Assembly (NCBI GenBank): GCA_900314495.1
Contig: OMVJ01000005.1
Coordinates: 90,726-140,986 of the forward strand
DNA: 50,261 nucleotides
Reading direction: 5' to 3'
Source: an uncultured Olsenella sp.
GTDB lineage: Bacteria > Actinomycetota > Coriobacteriia > Coriobacteriales > Atopobiaceae
Shown here piece after piece: positions 1 to 7,507 of the stretch. The position numbers and the translations under genes were made by a program. The notes beneath the pieces were generated by a model. The model was not told the DNA's origin and did not search any database. It saw nothing but the letters and a program-made list of their open reading frames with translations. Within the stretch, counting starts at the first letter, position 1. Every line of letters begins with the position of its first letter.

Positions 1-91
1 ACTCAACGCCGAGTTCTTTGAAACCGCGCCATGCCGTGGCGCACTCAGTGTTGAACGGACGCCCTCCGACGGTGTGAATGAATGCCCTCAT
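1..91 (-). CDS. 5' end of an unidentified protein (runs off the left edge)
   Basis: On the minus strand an ATG at 91 follows a good ribosome binding site (GGAGG, four bases upstream) and opens a frame that stays open for 30 codons to the window edge, beginning MRAFIHTVGGRPFN. It lies downstream of and on the same strand as the DUF4143 ATPase, with about 75 bases between them. The N-terminus vaguely recalls proteins of the ATP-grasp group, but 30 residues cannot support a function. The start codon and RBS are seen; the identity is unknown. Confidence 0.55.
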   Translation of the reverse strand, partial: MRAFIHTVGGRPFNTECATAWRGFKELGVE

Positions 92-166
92 GTTGCCTCC
101 AACGGAACGTGGGAACCCTTTTGTACATGATGGCATCTATGCGGGACATGAATTCGGGGCCCACTG

Positions 167-1528
167 CTACACGATTGTCGGCCTCATTATGAAATCCGCG
201 TCGCCAGACGCATCTTCTGCCTTCCTGTCTCCGCCTAGGAACATGGCCATGTACCAAGGGAGGTAGAGTACCTTGCCTGCCGCCTCCACATTTGAACGAC
301 AGAGGACGAGCCCCTGCCGCACCCGGTATTCGGGTGAACCGAGCAGTCGGTCCAACGACGCGTGCGAGCGGAACTTGCGCCCCGATTTCACCTCCACTGG
401 CACGATTCTACCGTCGCACTCGTAAAGAAAGTCGACCTCAGAGTGCTTCTCGTCCAGGAAGTAGTAGGGCGTGGCCCCATGGGCGGCGAGCTCCTGAGCC
501 ACAACGTTCTCATATATGCCACCGAGGTTAGGCTGCTTCCAATCGAGGTAGATGGCCCGGGAGAGGCTCTGAGGATAGCGAGCTACAAGCATACCCGTAT
601 CAGACTGGTACAGCTTGAAGATGGACTCCTTGCCCGTGCGCTTCAACGGCGATTTGGGCTCCGACACCTGATCGACTTTCAGGCACACGGATGCGTTGGT
701 CAACCAGAGGAAGTCCCGGCTGTAGTTGGCATATCGTGCGCTCTTGCCGAGTGACGTCACCGTGAAGCTGCCTTGGTCCTCGAGCTGGATGGGTACTTGG
801 TTGTAGATTTCCTGCACTTGGAGAGCACGCGAACCTGCGTACTTGGATATGTCGTGCAGGTACTGCCTGTTGAGGTCGGTCTGCAGCGCTCGTACTTGCT
901 CCAGACTGTTGCCATCCGACACGTAGCGCTGCACCACCTCGGGCATGCCACCAACCACGACGTAAGTGCGGAAGTTGGCTAGAATCGCGTCGTGAATGTA
1001 ACTGTCGACCGGCCTGCATTCTTCAAAACATAAGCGCACCGCGTTCAGAGCAGTATCCGAGACCCCGATTGCCCAACAAAACTCCTCGAAGTCCATTGGT
1101 TTCATGGAGAGCTCTTCGACAGAGCCCACAGGGTAGGAGCGAATGCCCTTGAAGTCGGCCCCAAGCATGGAACCCGAGAAGGCGTACGAGAACCGGCCGT
1201 CCTGTACGAGGAATTTGACCCACGTCATGATGTCTGGGGCCTCCTGCACCTCGTCGACGAAGACGAGCGTGCTGCCACGCACAAGCGGTGCCTCCGCGAA
1301 GAGCGCCAAGCGATTCAGAAAGTCCTCGAGGTCGCGAGCGCCTAGGAGCGCGTCCCGTGCCGCCCTATTTTCGTAGAGGTTGATTTCCACATACGAGTCG
1401 AACATTCGTCGACCCACGTCGGCAATTACGGTGCTTTTGCCCACCTGGCGTGCACCAAGCACGAGGAGAGCCTTCTGGGAGGTTTGCGCCCAAGCCTCGA
1501 GCCTCTGGGTAATCTTGCGTCTGAGCAT
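167..1528 (-). CDS. AAA-type ATPase with C-terminal DUF4143 domain
   Basis: 453 residues. The N-terminal AAA domain has a Walker A motif GARQVGKST near residue 26 and a Walker B-like segment FVDEVQE near residue 92. The C-terminal half carries the DUF4143 pattern, with GGIYENVVAQEL and the restriction-nuclease-like EVDFLYECDGRIVPVEVKSG. This architecture is a very common accessory ATPase in gut and oral bacteria; its cellular role is not established, and proposals include stress or defence functions. Start: ATG at 1528 with GGAGG six bases upstream. It is divergent from the serpin, with about 120 bases between the two starts. The gene looks intact. Confidence 0.9.
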   Translation of the reverse strand: MLRRKITQRLEAWAQTSQKALLVLGARQVGKSTVIADVGRRMFDSYVEINLYENRAARDALLGARDLEDFLNRLALFAEAPLVRGSTLVFVDEVQEAPDIMTWVKFLVQDGRFSYAFSGSMLGADFKGIRSYPVGSVEELSMKPMDFEEFCWAIGVSDTALNAVRLCFEECRPVDSYIHDAILANFRTYVVVGGMPEVVQRYVSDGNSLEQVRALQTDLNRQYLHDISKYAGSRALQVQEIYNQVPIQLEDQGSFTVTSLGKSARYANYSRDFLWLTNASVCLKVDQVSEPKSPLKRTGKESIFKLYQSDTGMLVARYPQSLSRAIYLDWKQPNLGGIYENVVAQELAAHGATPYYFLDEKHSEVDFLYECDGRIVPVEVKSGRKFRSHASLDRLLGSPEYRVRQGLVLCRSNVEAAGKVLYLPWYMAMFLGGDRKAEDASGDADFIMRPTIV

Positions 1529-1650
1529 CAGGCACCTCCGATTGGTTGGAAAACGTATTGGGACGATTCGATAGGTGCATTCTTAACAATATTCGGTGAT
1601 TCACTGCCCCTGATTCTAACATTTTGGGCATATAGCGCGAGGGTGACTTG

Positions 1651-2886
1651 ATGGTTTGCATCCACGATGAGCGGTACCTTGCGGAGAAAGCCATTGATCC
1701 AGTTGGTGCGAACAGGAGGTGGTTTGCTTGCGAGGCGCTTCTCAGCGACACGGGTGAGCCGCCGGTGGAGCACTCGCATCATGAGGTTCCCGCGGAGGGA
1801 TCGTGGCGTTACTGCCGCAATGTTCTATCTCCGCTGCTAAGTAGGGAACTAGAACACGGGAATGCCGCCATCCCCTCCGCGACGGTTCTCGCAATACTGC
1901 AAGCATTGGCTAGGTGTTCGTCTGGCGAGACGCGAGAGCTTATTGAACGCCTGATTGGCAGCAAGTGGTCGTCAGACGCAAAGCCGTCCGAGTTGCTCGG
2001 ACTCGCTCCCACACCACGCTGCTCTCCAACGTATCGGGCAAACATCGCTACCTCGGTCTGGCTCGCGAGGCGTTGTTGCCCCAGCCAACGCTGCCGGCAG
2101 GAGTTGGACTCAATTGGCGTGGAGCGTGCAGTACTCGATGGGAATCTCAATGTAGCTACGAAGAGAATCTCCAACTGGGTTGAGCAGAATGCCCGGGATG
2201 CCCTGGAGCCTGCCGTCAACATAAACGAAGCCGCCCAACTTATGCTTGCGAGCGCAATTTCCTTCAAGGACGCATGGAAAGAGGAATTCTGGCGGAGGGA
2301 TGGCAAGCGAGGGCCATTCTTTGGCTGGGACGGCGTCCACATGCTCTCCTTCATGAGGGGCAGGAGGGATGGTTCGGTTTCGCGGTTTGAACGTTGCAGG
2401 GTTTCATCTCTTGCGTTGACCAGCGGCGCATCTCTTGTGGTCGTGCTTCCCGAGAGGGGCGTCTGCGCGGAGAAGCTCCTCAAGAGTGGGGAAGCAATCG
2501 ATGCTGCCGTGTCTCATGTGGCTGGAGCTGGGAGTCGTTGCCTGGTTGACTGGTGGCTGCCTAGGTTTGATGTGAGCGGTACGGTCGGTGGGTCGGCTAG
2601 CCAGCTGATTCCAGGCGTAGAGAAACTCCGGCCATCACCGGACTTCTCGCCGGTGATGGGTGGCGAGCCTTCCGAGGTTCCTGCTTGCATGACTTGCGCA
2701 CGCGTCAAGATTGACGAGCAGGGCATCGAGGCGGCTGGCTATACGCTGGTGGCCGTCGAGGGCATGTGCGAGGAAAAGCTTCCCATCGTGCCGTTTGTTG
2801 TTGACCGGCCCTTCGTGTTTGTACTCGTGTCCAACACGGGTGAACCCATGTTCCTTGGGGCGGTTGGTCGTCCGAAGGGCTACTAG
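1651..2886 (+). CDS. serpin family protease inhibitor
   Basis: 411 residues. The serpin fold is recognisable from NVLSPLLSREL near residue 60, the helix-F/strand-3A stretch INEAAQLMLASAISFKDAW, the hinge KIDEQGIEAAGYTLVAVE and the C-terminal signature DRPFVFVLVSNTGEPMFLG. Counting 17 residues from the hinge glutamate places Met at P1 and Cys at P1', so an elastase- or chymotrypsin-like target is plausible. P14 is Ile instead of the usual Thr, which could slow loop insertion. No signal peptide is visible, and about 60 extra residues precede the first serpin helix. Start: ATG 1651 behind GAGGGTGA; the adjacent TTG at 1648 is an alternative. Bacterial serpins are scattered and usually acquired horizontally. 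Confidence 0.85.
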   Translation: MVCIHDERYLAEKAIDPVGANRRWFACEALLSDTGEPPVEHSHHEVPAEGSWRYCRNVLSPLLSRELEHGNAAIPSATVLAILQALARCSSGETRELIERLIGSKWSSDAKPSELLGLAPTPRCSPTYRANIATSVWLARRCCPSQRCRQELDSIGVERAVLDGNLNVATKRISNWVEQNARDALEPAVNINEAAQLMLASAISFKDAWKEEFWRRDGKRGPFFGWDGVHMLSFMRGRRDGSVSRFERCRVSSLALTSGASLVVVLPERGVCAEKLLKSGEAIDAAVSHVAGAGSRCLVDWWLPRFDVSGTVGGSASQLIPGVEKLRPSPDFSPVMGGEPSEVPACMTCARVKIDEQGIEAAGYTLVAVEGMCEEKLPIVPFVVDRPFVFVLVSNTGEPMFLGAVGRPKGY

Positions 2887-2973
2887 GCCGGCTCCCGGTG
2901 TTACTGCAGACACTCTATGCAGAATCCTCCCGTTTGCTCGCGGTCGCACGATGCGGAGGCATGGTGTCATCTC

Positions 2974-3016
2974 AAAGATTCTTATCGTAATAAGTATTAT
3001 CATAATAAGAATCTTT
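2974..3016. repeat. AT-rich palindrome downstream of the serpin
   Basis: Perfect 12-base arms AAAGATTCTTAT (2974-2985) and ATAAGAATCTTT (3005-3016) enclose 19 bases that contain a smaller palindrome (TAATA-AG-TATTA). The element is almost free of G and C inside very GC-rich DNA. It sits about 90 bases after the serpin stop. It could be a terminator-type hairpin (only a short T run follows), an operator, or an insertion scar. Confidence 0.6.
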
Positions 3017-3084
3017 TCGTTCTTGACTGGTTTCCGTATACCACGGCGGTGGAGACGGGGCTGGGAGACCAGGTGGTGCGAGTC

Positions 3085-3259
3085 CTTTGACGAGACGGAC
3101 GTGCTCAAGATTCTGCGCGAACGTGCGCCGCTGGTGGGGGACTACGAACGACGCTGGCACTACGTGTTCTGCAAGCGACCGGTAAGTGCGGCAAGCCTTG
3201 CCAAGGCCGCCGCTGTCGGGGATGCGCGGTTCGTGTGCGTGGAGCAGATGTACTCGTAG
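3085..3259 (+). pseudogene. possible 3' remnant of an unidentified gene
   Basis: A plus-strand frame ending with TAG at 3257-3259 reads plausibly as protein (TDVLKILRERAPLVGDYERR, then WHYVFCKR and ARFVCVEQMYS). It has no believable start: upstream it runs back into the AT-rich palindrome and then the out-of-frame serpin gene. It may be the tail of a gene whose front was lost in the event that also truncated the PIN toxin. Weak call. Confidence 0.25.
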
Positions 3260-3315
3260 CTTTTGGGAACGGCGCAGTCGTTGGCGTCGAGGAACGCCCT
3301 GTGCGAGCCGGTCAC
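3260..3315 (-). pseudogene. 5' stub of a PIN-domain toxin
   Basis: Directly after the antitoxin, a GTG at 3315 overlaps its stop (GTGA) and opens MTGSHRAFLDAN, which resembles the start of PIN-domain toxins, where the Asp is the first metal ligand. After about 12 residues the similarity ends and the sequence runs into what looks like an unrelated plus-strand gene tail. So the toxin body appears deleted while its translational coupling survives. The PIN assignment rests on this short motif and on the antitoxin partner. Confidence 0.4.
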
Positions 3316-3614
3316 GAGAAGCTCTTCAGATAGGCGGCGACTGCGTCGGCGTGGAGCTCGTCGTCGAGGCCATCTTCCTCGACGACCGCACGGATGTGCT
3401 CGACCCCTGCGTGTGCCCTTTCCTCGGAAGCACGCTTGAATTCCATGACATCGGAAAGCATGCACGTGCGGTACCCTGTGCCCATGCGCGAGCCAGGGAG
3501 TTTTCCGGAGTCAATCAGACGAGCCACGGTGCGCGGCGATGTCTCGAGCATCTCTGCTGCCTGGCCGGTTGTGAGACGTACGTCATCTGCGGACTCGCTG
3601 GTCTTGGGAGCCAC
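3312..3614 (-). CDS. helix-turn-helix antitoxin (excisionase-like), now without its toxin
   Basis: The conserved part is an excisionase-type HTH, LTTGQAAEMLETSPRTVARL followed by IDSGKLPGSRMGTGYR, and then a helical tail ending in an acidic stretch (VVEEDGLDDELHADAV). This layout is typical of DNA-binding antitoxins paired with PIN toxins. No Met precedes the domain; GTG at 3614 gives 100 residues, and TTG at 3623 is an alternative, neither with a clear RBS. A TGTAAT -10-like box on this strand lies about 30 bases upstream. The partner toxin is reduced to a stub. Confidence 0.6.
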   Translation of the reverse strand: MAPKTSESADDVRLTTGQAAEMLETSPRTVARLIDSGKLPGSRMGTGYRTCMLSDVMEFKRASEERAHAGVEHIRAVVEEDGLDDELHADAVAAYLKSFS

Positions 3615-3708
3615 GGCTCGCAAAAAGCTGGACGTGGCGCGGGGATTACAATCGATTCGTGAGCGAGAGGGAACCCGCAAGAGGAGAGCCGAGCGAGGTG
3701 GAATCACT

Positions 3709-3987
3709 ATGAGTACAGCGACAAAAGAAGAGCTAGACGAGCGGTACTCACGCTTGCGTGCGTCCTCCCTAGATAGAGAAAGGGTCCTCAAGCGTGCGCG
3801 AAAGCAGCTGCCTAAGCAATGGAGCCAAGCGTACGTCGTCTATCCGAAGTCGCGGCAACTCACCATAGGTGGCACGTGCGATAGGTGCGGCGACCATTTC
3901 TCGTACAACCTGCCAAAGGGACACGCCCTGCCTGCACGGGTGATGTGCAAACTGCTTGCGCTCGATTTCGCGGCGGCCGGTTGGTAG
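3709..3987 (+). CDS. zinc-module protein, first half of repeat 1 (ends at an in-frame TAG)
   Basis: 92 residues starting MSTATKEELDERYSRL, with GAGGTGG seven bases before the ATG. It contains CDRCGDHF, the first half of a CxxC...CxxC zinc-binding module, and ends LDFAAAGW at a TAG (3985-3987). The next gene starts GTG immediately after the TAG in the same frame, and its first residues supply the missing second CPEC pair. The N-terminus (TKEELDER) matches SKEELDQR in the middle of the downstream gene, so this is the beginning of a two-fold internal repeat. It is probably part of one original gene split by a nonsense codon; stop-restart expression remains possible. Function unknown. Confidence 0.6.
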   Translation: MSTATKEELDERYSRLRASSLDRERVLKRARKQLPKQWSQAYVVYPKSRQLTIGGTCDRCGDHFSYNLPKGHALPARVMCKLLALDFAAAGW

Positions 3988-4881
3988 GTGGAGCGGGAGA
4001 CGGTCTGTCCGGAGTGTGCGAGCAAGGGGATTCGCTGGACCGAGACCCGCGTCAAGTACTACCTGCGGGTCAAGGCGCCCTGGATGGACGAGCCGAAGAC
4101 AATCGCATTCGATGAAAGCGCCGGACAGTACTATCGTAACGAAATCGTCGCATGTGTCGCCTTCCTCCTTGGGGCCGAGACATACCAAGACATCGCCGAT
4201 GATGCCCGCCTCGACGCCGAGGGAGTTTGGCCCGAGCAGGTAGACGAGGCTCTGGAGCGCTACCTTGGCGTCGCGGCAATCCGCCACTCCGCAGATGCCG
4301 TGCCTGCGGTGGCGCCGGATGTGCGCCCGCTCAGCAAAGAAGAGCTGGATCAGCGTCTCGCCGCACTCGAGGCGGTGGGCGACAGCTACACTCCCGAGAG
4401 CATCTTTGCGTGCTGTTACTCGCCGGTGATGAGCCGTGACCTGCGCAAGTCCCTCGAGTGCTGCGAGTGCGGTGAGCGCTTCCCCGTGTCGCACGTAGGC
4501 ACCCAGCTCCACATCGATAAGTACGACGAGATTGCTGCGAGCTTCGCGCGGCTCGGCTACACGGCGCGGGTGGACGTCTTTTGTCCTCGCTGCGCGCTCA
4601 AGCACGGCAAAGCGTCTTCGTACGAATTCGTCTTCACCCGCTCTAACGGCACTGAGGTACGGACGCCGCTGCTCTCTGACCTCATGACGCTCAGCGTAGG
4701 CAAGCAATGCGCCAGCACGGTAGAACTCAAAACCGCGCTCGCGTTCCTTGCCGACAATCCCGACTGGAGCTCCATCGTCGAGGCGACTGACTCTGACACC
4801 TTTGGCGACCCACATCACAAGACCGTCGAAGGCTACGGAGACGAGATCCGCCGCATCCTCGGAATCGGGGTCCCGGCATGA
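3988..4881 (+). CDS. zinc-module protein, rest of repeat 1 plus repeat 2
   Basis: 297 residues from a GTG directly abutting the preceding TAG. It begins with CPEC (second half of zinc module 1). The second repeat starts near SKEELDQR, with CCECGERF and FCPRCALKHG forming module 2. The repeats align across their length: FAAAGW-TAG-VERETVCPEC has the same spacing as FARLGYTARVDVFCPRC, and RYLGVAA matches RILGIGV at the ends. The stop TGA overlaps the ATG of the radical SAM gene (ATGA), so the two are translationally coupled. I do not recognise a named family; a role as substrate or partner of the downstream radical SAM enzyme is inference. Confidence 0.65.
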   Translation: MERETVCPECASKGIRWTETRVKYYLRVKAPWMDEPKTIAFDESAGQYYRNEIVACVAFLLGAETYQDIADDARLDAEGVWPEQVDEALERYLGVAAIRHSADAVPAVAPDVRPLSKEELDQRLAALEAVGDSYTPESIFACCYSPVMSRDLRKSLECCECGERFPVSHVGTQLHIDKYDEIAASFARLGYTARVDVFCPRCALKHGKASSYEFVFTRSNGTEVRTPLLSDLMTLSVGKQCASTVELKTALAFLADNPDWSSIVEATDSDTFGDPHHKTVEGYGDEIRRILGIGVPA

Positions 4882-5864
4882 TACGCCTCCCTGCTGTCGC
4901 GGCTTTCGAGCTCACATACCGCTGCAACCACCGCTGCATCTTCTGCTCCTGCCCATGGGAGACCGACCACTACGCCAAGCAAGCGGAGATGGACACCGAT
5001 GAGTGCTGCCGCGTGCTGGATGCACTCCGCTCACGCGGGGTGGAGACCGTGTCGTTCACGGGCGGCGAGCCCCTGCTGAGACCCGACCTCTTCGACCTGA
5101 TGCGGCATGCGCGTGCGGACGGCCTCGCCGTGGCGGTTGTGTCCAACGGCAGGCTCATGGATTCGGAGCGACTCGCCAAACTCAAGGAACTCGACGCAAG
5201 TGTCAGCGTGAGCGTTCCAGGCATCGCAACATACAAGCAGCATACGGGTATCGAGGGCTTGGAGCACGTCCTCGGACTCTTCCACACCGGTGCCGCCCTT
5301 GGTTTGCCCATGACGGCAAATATCGCTGTCACGCGCCTCAACCTCCCCGAGCTCTATGAAAACGTGGCCTACCCGCTCCTCGCAGGCGCGCAACACATCT
5401 TGCTCAATCGCTTCCTTGTGGGAGGGCGGGGTTACGCGCATGTCGACCTCACGTTGAACCGTGCTCAGATCAACCAGATGCTCGACGTGGCGGAGGAGGT
5501 TCTGCGCAAGGCTGGTCGCTACGGGCACGTGGGCACCGAGTTACCGCTCTGCCTGATTGATCACCCCGAAGCATACGAGTACCTGCAGGTGAGCACGACG
5601 TGTGGGGCGGCGAAGAGCTTCTGCGATATCGACCCGAGCGGTTGGATTAAGGTCTGCAACCATTCTGAGCACCGAATCGTGCGGTGGGATCACATTGACG
5701 ATTTGGCTAACAACGACTACTGGCTGCGGTTTACCAACCGCGACTACCGCCCGCACATGTGCGCCGGCTGCATGCGTCAGGGTATCTGCGACGGCGGTTG
5801 CCGTGAGGCCGCGCATCTGTGCGGCGGTGACATCTGCTCTCCGGACCCGTGTTTCGCGCAGTGA
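4878..5864 (+). CDS. radical SAM protein with SPASM-like C-terminal cysteines
   Basis: 328 residues. The canonical cluster motif C16-x3-C20-x2-C23 (YRCNHRCIFC) is present, followed by GGEPLLRPD near residue 60. The C-terminus carries a SPASM/twitch-type set of cysteines (CGAAKSFCDIDPSG, VCNHSEH, CAGCMRQGICDGGC, then CSPDPC), which normally bind one or two auxiliary Fe-S clusters. Enzymes of this build modify peptides or proteins (PqqE- and anSME-like groups) or small molecules. ATGA overlap ties it to the upstream zinc-module gene. No obvious short precursor peptide is nearby, so the substrate is unknown. The gene appears intact. Confidence 0.85.
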   Translation: MIRLPAVAAFELTYRCNHRCIFCSCPWETDHYAKQAEMDTDECCRVLDALRSRGVETVSFTGGEPLLRPDLFDLMRHARADGLAVAVVSNGRLMDSERLAKLKELDASVSVSVPGIATYKQHTGIEGLEHVLGLFHTGAALGLPMTANIAVTRLNLPELYENVAYPLLAGAQHILLNRFLVGGRGYAHVDLTLNRAQINQMLDVAEEVLRKAGRYGHVGTELPLCLIDHPEAYEYLQVSTTCGAAKSFCDIDPSGWIKVCNHSEHRIVRWDHIDDLANNDYWLRFTNRDYRPHMCAGCMRQGICDGGCREAAHLCGGDICSPDPCFAQ

Positions 5865-5933
5865 AGGATGCTTGGCCCTGGTCGGCACTGGGTCTTGAAG
5901 GCGATGAAGACGAGCGTCGTATACCGAAGTGGG

Positions 5934-6542
5934 TTAGATCGGCTTGAGTGAAGAAGAGATGGCGGAGGATGATGCATTACTTGTGGCAATAGCTACGGGT
6001 AGATACGGCTTCCAGAGCGGACACTCACTCCAGCCTTCGGTAAATCCCATGCGACGCAATTCGTCTGTATCCAATCTGGTTAGGAGACTAAATAGCCGGG
6101 TGCGCCATGACGTTTCTGGGGCTATACGCTCGAGTAGATAGCTCAGGATTGTCAGGATGCCGAACATGTTGTCCGAGCGCACCTCGTACGGCTCGTGCCA
6201 CTCGGGATACTTCGTCTTGGTGGGAATGATTGGCCTAGTGCGGAAATAGACCTCGACGCGTTCGATGGCATCTAGAACGACAAGCCTAAACTGCCTGTCG
6301 AATGTGTAGAGCTTCCAAACCTTGTCGAATGTCGTACCCTCTACGAAACGCTCGTCCCTAGCGTCCTCATTGTTCGGTTTGGGGTTGCGTTTGAATATGT
6401 ACCAGTATCCGCTCAAGCGGTAATACCCGACGTCTGCTAGGTGAGAGATAAGCTCATTTCGGTCGGCAATGAGTCCACGCTCGTTTATGAGCAGCTCGGC
6501 TTGCTCCTCGAATGTTAGCCAAGGCTTCTTATATTCTCCCAC
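5934..6542 (-). pseudogene. Abi_2 (AbiD/AbiF-like) abortive infection gene with central deletion
   Basis: 202 codons in one open frame, but Abi_2 proteins are usually about 300. The N-terminal third is normal (KPWLTFEEQAELLINERG, HLADVGYYRLSGYWYIFK, FDRQFRLVVLDAIERVEVYF). At RT it jumps to the family's C-terminal segment (RPIIPTKTKYPEWHEPYEV, MFGILTILSYLLERIAP, MGFTEGWSECPLWK). The lost middle would contain the HEPN-like RN-x-CAHH-x-R motif thought to be the RNase centre. Start: GTG 6542 with GGAG upstream. The frame is kept, so a protein may be made, but activity is unlikely. The last ~15 residues also look atypical. Confidence 0.75.
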
Positions 6543-6708
6543 TATGCTCCAGAGTTCGATGCGTAAAAGAAGACCCGCCAGTGTGCGTGCTCGAAAGCAG
6601 AGGCCAGGCGGGTTTACTAAGGGTACTTTACCACGGGGGAAGATTTTCTATACCAATCTCCTTTGAGAAGTTTCTTGCTCGTCTGTACCTTCTGCGGATA
6701 CTTAGCAT

Positions 6709-7300
6709 TTACGAGTCGATGGCATGCTTGGACGTAGGAAGGCCCCGCACCTCTAGATTCTCGCCCTCAGGTCCGCCGGCGAGGGGATACGCGGCGTAGT
6801 CCGCCGGCAGCTCGTCACCCAGGCGGTACTCGCTGACGCCGACGGGCTGGTTGATGTCCCTGAGGGAGTACTCGGTCACTACGTCGTTCTTGGTCTTGCA
6901 GAGCAGCAGGCCGTTGGTGAGGCGGTCCCCGTTTGCGCGCAGCTCGCCGTCCACGGTGGAGAAGCAGGAGCCCGGCTTGCCCGTGTACTCGGGCCTGAGC
7001 TCTGCGTTCTTCAGCCCCATGACCACGCAGCAGCGCAGCCTGACGTTGTAGAAGAGCAGGTCGATGGGGGAGTGCTCGCTGCACGCTGCCAGCGGGTGGT
7101 ACTGGCTGCGCGTGGAGGGCGAAGCCGATGCGCGGGAACTTTTTGCAGCAAGCTGTTGCAAAAGTCTTGGTCCGTCTCTCGGGGAAACTTGGCTATGTAA
7201 CGGAGACTGCGGGCGGAGAAGCCCTTGGGATCGGGGCGCGAATCGCGCATGCCTCGGGTTGGCTGTCAATAAAGCTGCTCCCCCAACCTAGTGCGGCAGG
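6709..7300 (-). pseudogene. decayed PDDEXK nuclease of the YhcG/DUF1016 family (N- and C-terminal pieces)
   Basis: On the minus strand three frames carry successive pieces of one protein. They are GWGSSFID (about 7270-7297), KGFSARSLRYIAKFPRET (about 7180-7230), and a long C-terminal piece with IDLLFYNVRLRCCVV, ELRPEYTGKPGSC, NGLLLCKTKNDVV and REDINQPVGVSEYRL-like sequence (6770-7050). The catalytic PD-(D/E)xK region is disrupted: VVMGLK replaces the usual ELK context. The middle segment of the family is absent here but a different fragment of it occurs at 21935-22298. Frameshifts make this a clear pseudogene. Confidence 0.7.
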
Positions 7301-7397
7301 ATCTTAGTCCTCACTCACCACTGCGTTCGGGCGACGTTGCCGTTTGGACGTACAGAGATGGCGAGCAGTGCCTGTCCTGCTACCATTGCGGCAAGGT

Positions 7398-7488
7398 GTC
7401 GCTGCCCTTAGGCGGCGTGGATTGAAACAATTGTTGCGTGAGGTATCCAACTGTTTGGACCCGACAGGCGTTGCCGTCTGTCGGGTCC
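7398..7488 (+). ncRNA. candidate crRNA-like regulatory RNA (degenerate I-C repeat plus pseudo-spacer)
   Basis: Positions 7398-7428 are a 31-base variant of the array repeat. The last 12 bases (GTGGATTGAAAC) are identical to the array, while the hairpin differs but stays paired: CGCTGCC-CTTA-GGCGGCG, with one U-G pair and a compensated C-G to G-C change. The next 17 bases (7429-7445, AATTGTTGCGTGAGGTA) match 14 of 17 bases on the minus strand of the cas3 promoter (7511-7527), beside a TTC PAM. An 11-base-pair hairpin (7457-7488) could end the RNA. The similarity and pairing are seen in sequence; transcription and function are inferred from autorepressing crRNA-like RNAs known in other type I systems. 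Confidence 0.7.
7457..7488 (+). terminator. strong hairpin between the repeat-like RNA and the cas promoter
   Basis: GGACCCGACAG pairs perfectly with CTGTCGGGTCC across a 10-base loop. There is no T-run after it, so it may be a stabilising 3' hairpin of the small RNA, a weak terminator or an operator, not a classical intrinsic terminator. It shows no similarity to the CRISPR repeat. Confidence 0.5.
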
Positions 7489-7507
7489 ATTCAGCCACTG
7501 GAACAAC

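Noticed and set aside
2711-3259. Plus-strand frame with a hydrophobic Ile-rich stretch
   Set aside because: The hydrophobic part is only the AT-rich palindrome read as protein, and the front overlaps the serpin in another frame; only the tail after about 3085 could be a gene remnant.
3985-3987. TAG as a pyrrolysine codon
   Set aside because: No pyl genes in the window, the matching residue in the other repeat is an ordinary Thr, and the lineage is not known for pyrrolysine; a nonsense codon or stop-restart is simpler.
7429-7488. A small toxin gene (CreT-like) between the solitary repeat and cas3
   Set aside because: No start codon with an RBS and no short coding frame stands out; the stretch is a pseudo-spacer plus a hairpin.
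7457-7488. The hairpin as a second degenerate CRISPR repeat
   Set aside because: It is 32 bases long like a repeat, but shares neither the stem sequence nor the ATTGAAAC handle.
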